The notes: generated by a model from the letters alone, not told the origin. Shown: positions 1-9,799, counted from the stretch's first letter. The stretch: 64,000 nt of DNA from an uncultured Rhodospirillales bacterium (GCA_945957125.1 CAMFJT010000004.1:1-64000); one strand, 5' to 3'. A program made the numbers and translations.

Positions 1-35
1 CGGCAGTTCTCCATGGTCTCGAACAGGTCCGGCAT
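1..35 (-). CDS. N-terminal fragment of a protein cut by the window edge; possibly nitroreductase family
   Basis: Minus-strand ATG at 35 gives MPDLFETMENCR...; resembles nitroreductase N-termini, but only 11-12 residues are visible. Confidence 0.3.
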   Translation of the reverse strand, partial: MPDLFETMENC

Positions 36-101
36 CGTTCCCTCCGTTTGCGCGTTGACCGAGCATAGTACAGCGCTCACGGCCGGCAAACGAAAGCGGC
101 G

Positions 102-575
102 TCAGCCGCGCCGCGCGGCCTCGATGCGGGCGACGTCGATCTTCTTCATGTCCATCATCGCCTCGAAGGCGCGCTTGGCCTCGTCGCCGCCGGCGGCCAT
201 CGCCTCGGTCAGCACACGCGGCGTGATCTGCCAGGAGACGCCCCACCTGTCCTTGCACCAGCCGCACGCGCTTTCCTGGCCGCCATTGCCGACGATGGCG
301 TCCCAATAACGGTCGGTCTCGGCCTGGTCGTCAGTGGCGATCTGGAACGAGAACGCCTCGGTCTGCTTGAAGATCGGGCCGCCGTTGAGGCCGACGCAGT
401 GGACGCCGGCTACGGTGAATTCGACCGTCAGCACGTCGCCCTTCTTGCCCGACGGATAGTCGCTCGGCGCGCGATGCACCGCCGTGACGGCGCTGTCGGG
501 AAAGGTCGCGGCATAGAAGCGGGCGGCCGCCTCGGCGTCCTTGTCGTACCAGATGCAGATCGTGTTCTTCGCCAT
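102..575 (-). CDS. VOC family protein, PhnB-like
   Basis: 157 aa ORF; MAKNTICIWYDKDAEAAARFYAATFPDSAV and WGVSWQITPRVLTEAM are typical of PhnB-like VOC proteins. Confidence 0.85.
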   Translation of the reverse strand: MAKNTICIWYDKDAEAAARFYAATFPDSAVTAVHRAPSDYPSGKKGDVLTVEFTVAGVHCVGLNGGPIFKQTEAFSFQIATDDQAETDRYWDAIVGNGGQESACGWCKDRWGVSWQITPRVLTEAMAAGGDEAKRAFEAMMDMKKIDVARIEAARRG

Positions 576-675
576 GACGTGTCCTTTCGTAAGCGGTCTG
601 TGAACGCCGCTTTTTCATGGGCGTTCCCTTCTCGGCAGCTTAACCTGATCGGCGCGAGCAGGAACGGAGAGTGCA

Positions 676-1467
676 GTGAGCCAACCGCCAGCCGGTCGCG
701 TATCCGGCAAGATCGCCCTCGTGACGGGAGCTGCCAATGGTCTCGGCCGCGCCATCGCCCTGCGCCTCGCCGAGGAAGGTGCGACGCTGGTGCTGGTCGA
801 CATCGATACCGCAGGCCTCGCCGAGACGGAGCGGCTGATCCGGACGGGCAGCGCCGGCGGCTCGAACCGGCCGCCGACATCGATCACGGCCGACGTGACC
901 GAGGAGGCGCCGGTCAAGGCGCTGTTCAGGCAGGTGCTGGAAACGCATGGCCGGCTCGACATCCTGGTCAACGACGTGGGCGGCGGCAGCACGGGCCATA
1001 TCTGGGAAGCCAGGCTCGAGGATTGGGACCACGTCATCCGGCTGAACCTGCGTTCGGCCTTCCTGTGCACGCGCGAGGCGACGGCGCACATGCGCGTGCG
1101 GGGCTCGGGCAGCATCGTCAACCTGTCGTCCGGCGCGCGCGAGGGCACCCCTTGGACCGCGGCCTATATCGGCAACTCGGCCTATTCGGCGGCCAAGGCG
1201 GGCATCCACGGCTTTACGCGTGGCGTGGCGCTCGAACTCGCCGATTCGGGTGTTCGGATCAACGCCGTCGCACCCGGCCCGATCGAGACCGAGCGCACCG
1301 GTCCGGGCTTCCGCAAGATCGAGCAGCTCGAATACGGACCGATCCGCGCCACGCCGATGCGCCGCATCGGCGTGCCGCAGGACATCGCCAATGCCGTGCT
1401 CTATCTCGCCTCGGACGAGGCCGCCTATGTCACTGGAACTACCCTGGCCGTTGCGGGAGGACGCTGA
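676..1467 (+). CDS. SDR family NAD(P)-dependent oxidoreductase
   Basis: VTGAANGLGRAIA glycine motif, NDVGGGS, YSAAKAGIHGFTR active site. Confidence 0.9.
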   Translation: MSQPPAGRVSGKIALVTGAANGLGRAIALRLAEEGATLVLVDIDTAGLAETERLIRTGSAGGSNRPPTSITADVTEEAPVKALFRQVLETHGRLDILVNDVGGGSTGHIWEARLEDWDHVIRLNLRSAFLCTREATAHMRVRGSGSIVNLSSGAREGTPWTAAYIGNSAYSAAKAGIHGFTRGVALELADSGVRINAVAPGPIETERTGPGFRKIEQLEYGPIRATPMRRIGVPQDIANAVLYLASDEAAYVTGTTLAVAGGR

Positions 1468-2345
1468 TGGACACGACGATCGCCAACCCACTCGACCATG
1501 ACCTCGCGGCGCTGAAGGCGAAGGCCGCGGACTACGGCGCGCGGCACAAGGTCGTCGAGGCCGTGCAATGGCCGCAGGGCGTGCGGCTGGCGGTGAACTT
1601 CACCGCCGACTTCGACACCATGCTGCTGCGCCGCCTGCTGGGCGAGCCGCCGCAGCAGCTCGCCAAGGGCGAGTTCGGCGGCCGGGTCGGCATCTGGCGG
1701 CTGATCGAGCTGTTCGACAGTCACGCGATCAAGGCAACGATCTTCACACCCGGCAGAATTTGCGAGCTTTATCCCGAGTCGCTGCGCGCGGCGGCACGGA
1801 GCGGCCACGAGATCGCCGATCATATGTGGGAGCACCAGGTCCCCAAGGACCCGGCGCTGGAGCGCGATCATCTGCGCCGGACCATGGCGGCGATCGAGAA
1901 GACGGTCGGCAAGAGGCCCGTCGGCACCCGCAGCAGCCACAGCCGCGAGCTGCTGCTCGAGCACGGCTACGTCTATGTATCCGAGGATTCGATGGACCAC
2001 CGGCCGAGCTGGATGAGCGCGCCGGACGGCTCGAAACCGATCCTCAACCTGCCGTTTCACTACGCCATCGACGACGCGATGTTCTTCAGCTTCGCCTGGC
2101 TGGGCAGCGACAACAGCGCGCAGCGCATGATGGACCCCGACCATGTCGAGGAGATCTGGTGGCGCATGTTCGAGCAGTGCTATCGCGACGGCGGCTACAT
2201 GAACATCTGCATGCATCCGTTCGTCTCGGGCCGCGCGCTGCGCATCGCCATGCTCGACCGGCTGATCGGGCGCATGAAGACGCTGCCTGGAGTCTGGTTC
2301 CCGACCTGCGAGCAGGTCGCCCGCCATATCGTCGGAGCCCGCTGA
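1467..2345 (+). CDS. Polysaccharide deacetylase family protein (NodB/PuuE-like)
   Basis: NFTADFDTM, KATIFTPGRICE, SGHEIADHMWEH, GTRSSHSRE; ATGA overlap with the SDR stop codon. Confidence 0.85.
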   Translation: MDTTIANPLDHDLAALKAKAADYGARHKVVEAVQWPQGVRLAVNFTADFDTMLLRRLLGEPPQQLAKGEFGGRVGIWRLIELFDSHAIKATIFTPGRICELYPESLRAAARSGHEIADHMWEHQVPKDPALERDHLRRTMAAIEKTVGKRPVGTRSSHSRELLLEHGYVYVSEDSMDHRPSWMSAPDGSKPILNLPFHYAIDDAMFFSFAWLGSDNSAQRMMDPDHVEEIWWRMFEQCYRDGGYMNICMHPFVSGRALRIAMLDRLIGRMKTLPGVWFPTCEQVARHIVGAR

Positions 2346-3283
2346 TGCCGTGGAAAGAGCGCTACACGACCGGCGACGAGAAGAGCATCGCCGATTCCGA
2401 CATCACGTGGCCGGACGGCAAGCGCTGCTGCTTCCGCGTCGTGGTCGATCTCAGCCCGGCCTGCGGTCCGGACGGCCTCAAGCCAGCCGACCTCGCCACA
2501 CCTGACGCCTATTACGGCATGAATGGCGGGCTCGACGCGCTGGTCGGCATGCTGGGCCGCTACGGGCTAAAGGCGACCTTCGCCGTGCCCGCCGCCATCG
2601 CCGAAATCCAGGCGGACAAGCTGCGAGGGCTCGCGGACGACGGCCACGAGATCGCCGCGCACGGCTTCAAGCACGAGGACGTGAGCGCGCTCGACAGGGA
2701 CGAGGAGCGTGCACGTATCGCCCGCACGACCGAGATCATCGCCCGCGTGGCGGGCGTTCGCCCGGTCGGCTGGTTCTCGCTTGCCCGACCCGGCGACAAG
2801 TTCGCCGGCGGCGCAATCAGCCCGAATACGATAGACCTGCTGCTCGACGGCGGTTACGCCTATTTCGGCAACGGTCTGGCCGACGACGCGCCCTACTACT
2901 GGGTGAGCGATTTCGCCAGGCGCCGCGCAATTCTGGCTTTGCCCTACTACTATCATTTCGACGACCAGTTCTTCCTGCTCTTCCCGCGCAAGGGCACCGG
3001 CCTCGAGAACCCCGACTCGCTGTTCCGCAACTGGAAGGCCGAGCTCGACGCGCAATACCGGCGCGGCCGGCACTTCTCGATGGTCCTGCATCCGCACGCG
3101 ATCGGCTGGCCCAACCGCCTGCACATGCTCGATCAGTTCCTCGACCATGCCCGCGCCCTGCCCGAGCTGTGGTACGCCACGAGCGCGGCCTGCGCGCGGC
3201 ACTGGACCACGACCTTCCCCGCCGCCACGCATCTCAGGCTCGAGCAGTCGATCTGGCAGGACCATCCGGGGAGCCTGAGCTGA
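2345..3283 (+). CDS. Polysaccharide deacetylase family protein, second divergent copy
   Basis: GLKATFAVPAAIAE, DGHEIAAHGFKHEDVSAL; start overlaps the preceding stop. Confidence 0.85.
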   Translation: MPWKERYTTGDEKSIADSDITWPDGKRCCFRVVVDLSPACGPDGLKPADLATPDAYYGMNGGLDALVGMLGRYGLKATFAVPAAIAEIQADKLRGLADDGHEIAAHGFKHEDVSALDRDEERARIARTTEIIARVAGVRPVGWFSLARPGDKFAGGAISPNTIDLLLDGGYAYFGNGLADDAPYYWVSDFARRRAILALPYYYHFDDQFFLLFPRKGTGLENPDSLFRNWKAELDAQYRRGRHFSMVLHPHAIGWPNRLHMLDQFLDHARALPELWYATSAACARHWTTTFPAATHLRLEQSIWQDHPGSLS

Positions 3284-3285
3284 TC

Positions 3286-4437
3286 ATGGCCTCGCCGGAG
3301 CTTCTCGACGCGGCGCGCCGGCTCGTTCCGAGGATCCATGCAACGCGCGACTACGGCGAGCAGCATTGTCGCCTCGAGCCCGGCGTGCTGGCGGCGCTGC
3401 ACGAGGCACAGCTCTTCCGGATGATGATTCCTGCCGATACTCGCGGCCTGCAGACCGAGCTGACCACCGCGATGCAGGTGGTCGAGACGATCGCGGCGGC
3501 CGACGGCGCCACCGGCTGGAACCTGATGATCGGCGCGGCCTACGGCGTCTGGGCGTCGCGACTCGACTCCGAAACCGCGCGCCTGATCTACGCCCGGCCC
3601 GATGCCGTCGTGGCGGGCGCGCTCCGGCCGAGCGGCGTTGCCAGGATCGTCGAGGGCGGCTTCATCGTCGAGGGCACCTGGTCGTTCGCCAGCGGTATCG
3701 GCCACAGCGCCTGGTGGCTCGCCGGCTGCGCCGTTCACGACGAGTCAGGGCTGCGCCGAAATGTCGACGGCACGCCGCACACGCGGCTCGTGTTCATTCC
3801 GGCCAGCGACGGCGAGCTGATCGACAGCTGGGCCGTCGGCGGCATGCGCGGCACCGGCAGCCACGACTATGCGATCAACGCCGTGTTCGTGCCGATCGAA
3901 CGAACGCTGCCGTCGGATGCAATGTCGCGCCTGCCAGAGCCGCTGTACAACCTGCCGCTGATGGCCCTGATGGACAGCATGATGGCAGCCGTACCCTTGG
4001 GCATCGCGCGCTCCGCAATCGACGCCTTCGCCGCCGTCGCCGGCAGCCGGATCGGCCATGGGTCGAGCACCCCTGCCGCCGGCAAGCCCGCCGTGCAGGC
4101 CGATGTCGGCCGCGCCGAGGCGCTGCTGCGTGCCGCCCGCTGCTGGCTCTACCAGAGCGTCGAGGAGGCGATGGCCGAGTTGCACGCGGGGCGCCCGGTT
4201 TCGACCCGGCAGGCCGCCCTGATGCGCCTGGCTCGGGTCAACGCGATGACCGCAGGTGTCCAGGCGGTCGACCTGATCTACGCAGCCGCCGGTAGCGCCT
4301 CTGCCCGCAGCAGCGGCCTGATCGACCGCTGCTTCCGCGACATCCACGTTGCCGCGCAGCATACGGCCCTGCATCCCTCCAACTACGAGATATGCGGCGC
4401 CGTGCTGCTCGGCAACGCCGCCGCACGCTCGCTCTAG
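3286..4437 (+). CDS. Acyl-CoA dehydrogenase-like flavoprotein / flavin-dependent monooxygenase
   Basis: MASPELLDAARRLVPRI...ADGATGWNLMIG...GTWSFASGIGHSAWW typical of the DszC/HsaA-like ACAD superfamily. Confidence 0.75.
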   Translation: MASPELLDAARRLVPRIHATRDYGEQHCRLEPGVLAALHEAQLFRMMIPADTRGLQTELTTAMQVVETIAAADGATGWNLMIGAAYGVWASRLDSETARLIYARPDAVVAGALRPSGVARIVEGGFIVEGTWSFASGIGHSAWWLAGCAVHDESGLRRNVDGTPHTRLVFIPASDGELIDSWAVGGMRGTGSHDYAINAVFVPIERTLPSDAMSRLPEPLYNLPLMALMDSMMAAVPLGIARSAIDAFAAVAGSRIGHGSSTPAAGKPAVQADVGRAEALLRAARCWLYQSVEEAMAELHAGRPVSTRQAALMRLARVNAMTAGVQAVDLIYAAAGSASARSSGLIDRCFRDIHVAAQHTALHPSNYEICGAVLLGNAAARSL

Positions 4438-4476
4438 AGTCTGCAACCGCAGACGCGAGCCGGGCGTTCGCTTCAC

Positions 4477-4848
4477 ATGAAGTGCCACGTACTGCTCGGC
4501 CTCGTCGCCCTGTTCGCCGTAGCCGCTCCTGCCGTGGCGGAGGTCAAGTTCGTCGGTCAGAGCCGCGCCACGCCTCAGCTGAAGCAGGATGTGCTCAGTG
4601 CCATAACCGGCTACGCGAAGGCGCGGCACGGCTGCGGCGCCGTTGCAGGGGTGCAGACCATGCCTCTCGGTGACAAGTACGAACCCAAGACTCCGCTCTA
4701 TCGCGTCAGTGAGCCGCAACATCTCTACGAGCGCTGGACCGCCGATCTCTGCGGCACGAAGCGAGCCTTCCTCGTCGCGCTCTGGCCCTCGCCGAAGGGC
4801 GGTGCGGACTACAAGGTCGTAGAAGTGCCGCCCGGCACCGATCCTTGA
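4477..4848 (+). CDS. Hypothetical secreted protein
   Basis: N-terminal signal peptide MKCHVLLGLVALFAVAAPAVAEV; 123 aa. Confidence 0.6.
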   Translation: MKCHVLLGLVALFAVAAPAVAEVKFVGQSRATPQLKQDVLSAITGYAKARHGCGAVAGVQTMPLGDKYEPKTPLYRVSEPQHLYERWTADLCGTKRAFLVALWPSPKGGADYKVVEVPPGTDP

Positions 4849-4873
4849 TTTCCCGGAGCAAAAGGAGCCATCG

Positions 4874-5296
4874 ATGAACCGTTACCTCGCCACGGCTCTC
4901 GCGAGCACGCTGCTCTCCACCGTCGCTCTCGCCGCATCCCCCTGGGACGGAACCTACCTCTACGAGCAGCCGATCGGACCGGGCGCGGGCGGACTGCAGC
5001 TCTTCGTCAATCACCAGCTTACCGTCAGCCCCAACGGGTGTCGCATCGACGCCGAGGGCTATCAGACATACGAAAAGATCCGCTGCCAGGCGAAGCCCAA
5101 CGGTGAGAAGCTCGACGTGTTCTTCCTGAGCTACGACGACGGCAAGACAGTGAACGTGCACGGCGTGAAGATCTATGAACCCAATCAGAGGCTGTTCACC
5201 CTGACACACAAGGGCAGTGCCATCGGGACGGAATGGGCCGGTTACGCACGCAACAAGCACATCGGCCCCGGGGAAGAGACCTTCAAGAAGATGTAG
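4874..5296 (+). CDS. Hypothetical secreted protein
   Basis: Signal peptide MNRYLATALASTLLSTVALAAS; Shine-Dalgarno-like aaaaggagc upstream. Confidence 0.65.
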   Translation: MNRYLATALASTLLSTVALAASPWDGTYLYEQPIGPGAGGLQLFVNHQLTVSPNGCRIDAEGYQTYEKIRCQAKPNGEKLDVFFLSYDDGKTVNVHGVKIYEPNQRLFTLTHKGSAIGTEWAGYARNKHIGPGEETFKKM

Positions 5297-5314
5297 CGGG
5301 GAGGGTGCAGGCCC

Positions 5315-6163
5315 TCAGATCATCGCCATGCCACCACTGACGCCGATATGCTGGCCGGTGACGAAAGAGGCCTCCGGGGCGCCGAAATAGGCGACGGCGG
5401 AGGCGACCTCGGTGGGATGTGAGAAGCGGCCCATGCTGATGCCGCGCTGGCCGACGATCCTCCCCAGCTCTTCCATAACGCCGGGACCTGTCCACGCCGG
5501 ATCGCGATAGCTCGCCGCCGGCGGATCGGGATCACCGTCGGCGGCGGTCTCGATGCCACCGGGCGAGACGCAGTTGACCGTGATGCCCTGCGCGATCGTC
5601 TCGCCCGCGAGGGTTACGGTAAGGCCGACCATCGAGCCCTTGCCGACACCCGCGAGCAGCGTGTGGAACGGCGCGCCGGTGCGCCATGCCTCGCCCGCGA
5701 TGTTGACGATGCGGCCGTAGCGGCGCTCGATCATGGTCGGCAGCACCGCCTTGCAACAGCGCACCGTGTTCCACACGTTCCAGTCGACCGCCTTCTGCAG
5801 CAGCTCCTCGGTGAAATCGACCAGCCGCATGCGGATCAGCGCAGCGGCGTTGTTGACCAGCGTGTCGACTCGCCCGAACTCCGCCAGCGTGCGCGCCACC
5901 ATCTCGTCGGCGACGCCCTCGCGGCTGAGATCGCCGCCGATCGCGAGAAACGGTCGGCCGGTCTCCTCCTGCAACAGTCGCGCGGTACGCTGCACGCGCT
6001 CCTCCTGGATGTCGGCGACGACGACGGCCGCGCCCTCCTCCGCCAGCCGCCGGGCGATCACGCGGCCCAGCCCCTGCGCCGCGCCGGTAACGATGGCGAC
6101 CCGGCCGTCATAACGCCGGCACTCTGTCTTCACGGCATAGGGCAGTGTCTTGGGCTCGCTCAC
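5315..6163 (-). CDS. SDR family oxidoreductase
   Basis: VTGAAQGLGRVIARRLAEEGAAVVVAD; NNAA; GQHIGVSGG C-terminus. Confidence 0.9.
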   Translation of the reverse strand: MSEPKTLPYAVKTECRRYDGRVAIVTGAAQGLGRVIARRLAEEGAAVVVADIQEERVQRTARLLQEETGRPFLAIGGDLSREGVADEMVARTLAEFGRVDTLVNNAAALIRMRLVDFTEELLQKAVDWNVWNTVRCCKAVLPTMIERRYGRIVNIAGEAWRTGAPFHTLLAGVGKGSMVGLTVTLAGETIAQGITVNCVSPGGIETAADGDPDPPAASYRDPAWTGPGVMEELGRIVGQRGISMGRFSHPTEVASAVAYFGAPEASFVTGQHIGVSGGMAMI

Positions 6164-7164
6164 GCCGCTTCTCCGAGGAAGCGCTTCGCGTTGCCCGACA
6201 GGACCAGCGCCTGATCGGCGGCGGACAGGCCGAGCTTCTCGACGGCCGTCACCGGCTCGGTCTCCTCGATCGTGAACGGATGGTCAGTGCCGACACAGAG
6301 CTGCGTGACGCCGAACCGCTCGATCAGGAAGCGCAGCGTATCGGCATCGTAGACCAGCGTGTCGTAATAGAGCCGGCGCGCCATCTCGGCCGGCGAGCCG
6401 CCGGTCGCCTCCTTCAGCGCGGGCATCATCTTCCAGCCGTGCAGGAAGCGCGGCAGCACCAGGCCGAACACGCCGCCGCCATGGCTAAAGGCGATGCGCA
6501 GCTTTGGGTGACGGCCGATGATGCCGCCCATCATCAGCGACACGATCGCCGTCGAGGTCTCGCACGGGAACAACGCCAGCGCCGGCATGTTGGGCGGGCC
6601 GACCAGCCGCTCGGTACCGGCCGGATGCAGCGCGTGCACGAAGATCGCCGCGCCCAGCCGCTCCGCCGTCGCGAAGAACGCGGCATAGCGCTTGTCGCCG
6701 ATCGACACGCCGTTGACGTTGGTGCCGATCTCGACACCCTTGAAGCCCGCCTTCATCAACCGCTCGAGCTCCGCCGTCGCGCGGTCGGGATCCTGCATCG
6801 GAACCATGCCGAGGCCGGCGAAGCGGCCCTTGCCGTCGGCGACCATCGTGGCGATCGTGTCGTTGACATGCCGGCCGATCGACTCGGCGTCTTCCGGCTC
6901 CATCCAGTAGGACAAGAGCTCCGGCATCGGCGACAGGACCTGGCGCTCGACGCGCGAGGCTTCCATCACCTCGAGCCGCCGGTCGAGGCTCCAGCTATGG
7001 TCGCTCACCGTGCGGAACACCTTGCCGGCGATCATCACGTTGCAATGGTGACAGTCGTGCGCCGGCACCATCGAGGGCCACCGCACATTGGCATGGCGAC
7101 CGGCATAGGCGGGAAAGCTCGCGGGAACGATATGGGTGTGGATGTCGGTGGTGCCCGTCGTCAT
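6160..7164 (-). CDS. Amidohydrolase family protein (ACMSD-like decarboxylase/hydrolase)
   Basis: TDIHTHIVP metal motif; VERQVLSPMPELLSYW; LRIAFSHGGG; VGTDHPF. Confidence 0.85.
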   Translation of the reverse strand: MTTGTTDIHTHIVPASFPAYAGRHANVRWPSMVPAHDCHHCNVMIAGKVFRTVSDHSWSLDRRLEVMEASRVERQVLSPMPELLSYWMEPEDAESIGRHVNDTIATMVADGKGRFAGLGMVPMQDPDRATAELERLMKAGFKGVEIGTNVNGVSIGDKRYAAFFATAERLGAAIFVHALHPAGTERLVGPPNMPALALFPCETSTAIVSLMMGGIIGRHPKLRIAFSHGGGVFGLVLPRFLHGWKMMPALKEATGGSPAEMARRLYYDTLVYDADTLRFLIERFGVTQLCVGTDHPFTIEETEPVTAVEKLGLSAADQALVLSGNAKRFLGEAA

Positions 7165-7216
7165 TCGTTCCCCCGGTCTCGTTGATGTATCGTGCGGCGA
7201 CGTTATGGGAGATCGA

Positions 7217-8029
7217 ATGAAACTCAAAGACAAAGTCGCCCTCGTCACGGGCACCAGCCCAAACATCGGCGGCGGCATCGCCGAGGCGCTCGCCGCCGAA
7301 GGCGCCGCGATCGTCAGTGTCGATGCCTCGGCCGCAAACGCCGACGATTGCGCGGCGTATATCCGGAGCATCGGCGGCAAGGCGCTCGGCATCACCTGCG
7401 ATGTGACCGACGAAGCGCAGGTCGCCGCCGCCGTCCAGAAGGCCTGCGAGACCTTCGGCCGGATCGACGTGCTGGTGAACAACGCCGTGCTGTTCAACAA
7501 GAAGGGCGTGCTCGGCATGCCGCTCGCCGAGTGGCGCAAGCAGATCGACGTGATCCTGACGGGCGCCTTCCTGTTCACGAAGTATGTTGCCCAGTCGATG
7601 ATCGACCGCCAGGTGCGGGGCAGCATCCTCAACATCGTCTCGACGGCGGGCCATCAGGGCGAGCCGAACAATATCGGCTACTCGACGGCCAAGGGCGGCA
7701 TGCTGAACTTCACCCGCTCGGCCGCAATGGAGCTGGTGAAGCACGGCATCCGGGTCAACAGCCTGACGCCGACCGCGACCGATCCCTCGGAATCCTCGGA
7801 GCGGGCGCAGCGCTGGGGCCGCGCCGCGATCGATCTCTCGGCCGCCAGGCCGGTCTTCGAGATGTATCGCAGCCGGATCCCGATGCAGAAGCTGCCGAGC
7901 CCGAGCGACTACGGCCGGGCCGCCGCCTTCATCGTGTCGTCCGAGGCCGAGATGATGACCGGCACCGACCTGCGCATCGACGCCGGCGCCATCGCACGCT
8001 ACTGGCCGTGGGACCCGGCACGGAAGTGA
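7217..8029 (+). CDS. SDR family oxidoreductase
   Basis: MKLKDKVALVTGTSPNIGGGIAEALAAEGA; VNNAV; YSTAKGG. Confidence 0.9.
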   Translation: MKLKDKVALVTGTSPNIGGGIAEALAAEGAAIVSVDASAANADDCAAYIRSIGGKALGITCDVTDEAQVAAAVQKACETFGRIDVLVNNAVLFNKKGVLGMPLAEWRKQIDVILTGAFLFTKYVAQSMIDRQVRGSILNIVSTAGHQGEPNNIGYSTAKGGMLNFTRSAAMELVKHGIRVNSLTPTATDPSESSERAQRWGRAAIDLSAARPVFEMYRSRIPMQKLPSPSDYGRAAAFIVSSEAEMMTGTDLRIDAGAIARYWPWDPARK

Positions 8030-8739
8030 CCCGCACTCCCCGGCCCAAGCCGCGCGCCTTCGAGGAGATTTGCGAGCGCATCCGCAAGCAGCTTGCCGCC
8101 GGAAAGCTCAGGCCCGGCGACAAGCTGCCGCCCGAGCGCGAGCTGTCGGAGCAGCTCGGCGTCAGCCGCGCCGCCCTGCGCGAGGCGTTGCGCGCGCTGG
8201 AGATCGCCGGCGTCATCACGCTGCGCAAGGGCGTCAAGGGCGGCGCCTTCGTGCAGTCCGGCGATCCCGCCAACCTCACGCGGGCCATCCACGACCTCGT
8301 CCATCTCGGCGCGATCTCGCTCGGCGATCTCACCGAAGCGCGGCTGCTGATCCAGAGCGGCGTGGTGCGGCTGGCCTGCGCACGCGCCACGGAGGCCGAC
8401 ATCGATGCGATCGGCCGCAACATCGAGCGCACCGCGGAGATGTCCCGGCTCGGTGACGTGGCGGAGCGGCGCGCGGCGATCGCCGAATTCTACCGCCTGC
8501 TGGCACTCGCCACGCACAACGAGATCCTCAAGATCCTGGTCGATTCGCTGACCGACATCTTGGTGCGCTTTCTGCGCGGCGTCTCGGGCGGCACCGAGCT
8601 TCCCGGCCTGATCGCCCACCGCCGGCGGTTCCTGAAGCACCTGCGCGCACGCGACGCTGCGGCCGCGACACGCGAGATGGAGACGCACCTGAACAAGCTG
8701 CATCGGTTGCTGGCCGGGAGTCGACAAGTAAAGGTCTGA
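8026..8739 (+). CDS. FadR/GntR family transcriptional regulator
   Basis: GTG start; RIRKQLAAGKLRPGDKLPPERELSEQLGVSRAALREALRALEIAGVI winged-helix motif. Confidence 0.9.
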   Translation: MTRTPRPKPRAFEEICERIRKQLAAGKLRPGDKLPPERELSEQLGVSRAALREALRALEIAGVITLRKGVKGGAFVQSGDPANLTRAIHDLVHLGAISLGDLTEARLLIQSGVVRLACARATEADIDAIGRNIERTAEMSRLGDVAERRAAIAEFYRLLALATHNEILKILVDSLTDILVRFLRGVSGGTELPGLIAHRRRFLKHLRARDAAAATREMETHLNKLHRLLAGSRQVKV

Positions 8740-8770
8740 CCATTAAAGTTGACCGCAAGAATCAAGAATT

Positions 8771-8796
8771 CCCCCCCCCAGTCTTCTGGGGAGGGG
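8771..8796. repeat. Short G/C hairpin, possible half copy of the CCCCC-GTCTTC-GGGGG repeat family
   Basis: CCCCCCCCCAGTCTTCTGGGGAGGGG, similar to the outer hairpin of the elements at 34096 and 51890. Confidence 0.45.
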
Positions 8797-8816
8797 ATGA
8801 ATGGGAGGGAAACAAT

Positions 8817-9785
8817 TTGATCTTTCGTGCCTGGATCAGTCTGCTCGCCCTCCTCCTCGCGACCGCTCCGGTGCAGGCCCAGACCTGGCCCGACAAGCCG
8901 GTAAGGATCGTGCTCGGCGTACCGCCGGGCGGCGGGCTGGACGTGCTGGTGCGCGGCATCGCGGCAGAGCTGTCGGCCAAATGGGGCCAGTCTGTCGTAA
9001 TCGACAACAAGCCCGGGGCCAGCGGGCTGATCGCGGCCGAGGGAATCGCGAATGCCACGCCCGACGGCTATTCGCTTCTGGCAACAACCGACCAGATCTA
9101 CATGGGCAATCGCTACCAGTTCAAGAAGCTGCCCTACGATCCCGACAAGAGCTTCGCCAACATCACGATCATGGCGCGCGCCGAGCAGTTCCTGCTCGCC
9201 AATCCCACCGTGCCGGCCTCTACGCTTCCCGAGCTGATCGCCGCCGACAAGCAGAAACCCGGCTCTCTGGCCTACGGAAGCTGGGGCGACGGAAGCCCGC
9301 CGCAATTCGTCTACGAGATGCTGAACAAGAGCGCCGGCACAAAGTTCCTTCACGTTCCCTACAAGGGCGTGGCGCCGGTGCTGGCCGCGCTGACCGGCAA
9401 CGAGGTCCAACTTTCGGTCGGCAGCAGCGGCGTGGCCGGCGGCCTGATGAAGGCGGGCAAGGTCAAGGCGCTCGCGCTTGCCGCGAAGGAACGCTCGCCG
9501 CTCTTTCCCGACGTTCCGACCACGACCGAGGCGGGCCATCCCGAGATCCAGGCCTTCATCTGGTTCGGCCTCGCCGCCCCCGCGGGCACGCCGCCGGCAA
9601 TCGTCGACAAGATCAGCGCCGACGTGCGCGCGATCGTGGCGGAGCCCGCCTTCACCGAACGCTTCGTCACCACGCCCGGATGGAAGCGCATCGGCAGCAC
9701 GCCGGCAGAAACCGACGAGATCATCCGCAGCGAGCTGCCGCTCATCCGCGACATGAGCGCGGCCGCCGGAGTCAAGCCGCAGTAG
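8817..9785 (+). CDS. Tripartite tricarboxylate transporter (Bug family) substrate-binding protein
   Basis: TTG start after GGAGGGAAACAA; signal peptide; WPDKPVRIVLGVPPGGGLDVLVRGIA; VIDNKPGASGLIAAEGIA. Confidence 0.92.
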   Translation: MIFRAWISLLALLLATAPVQAQTWPDKPVRIVLGVPPGGGLDVLVRGIAAELSAKWGQSVVIDNKPGASGLIAAEGIANATPDGYSLLATTDQIYMGNRYQFKKLPYDPDKSFANITIMARAEQFLLANPTVPASTLPELIAADKQKPGSLAYGSWGDGSPPQFVYEMLNKSAGTKFLHVPYKGVAPVLAALTGNEVQLSVGSSGVAGGLMKAGKVKALALAAKERSPLFPDVPTTTEAGHPEIQAFIWFGLAAPAGTPPAIVDKISADVRAIVAEPAFTERFVTTPGWKRIGSTPAETDEIIRSELPLIRDMSAAAGVKPQ

Positions 9786-9799
9786 CAGAGGAGCCGCCC

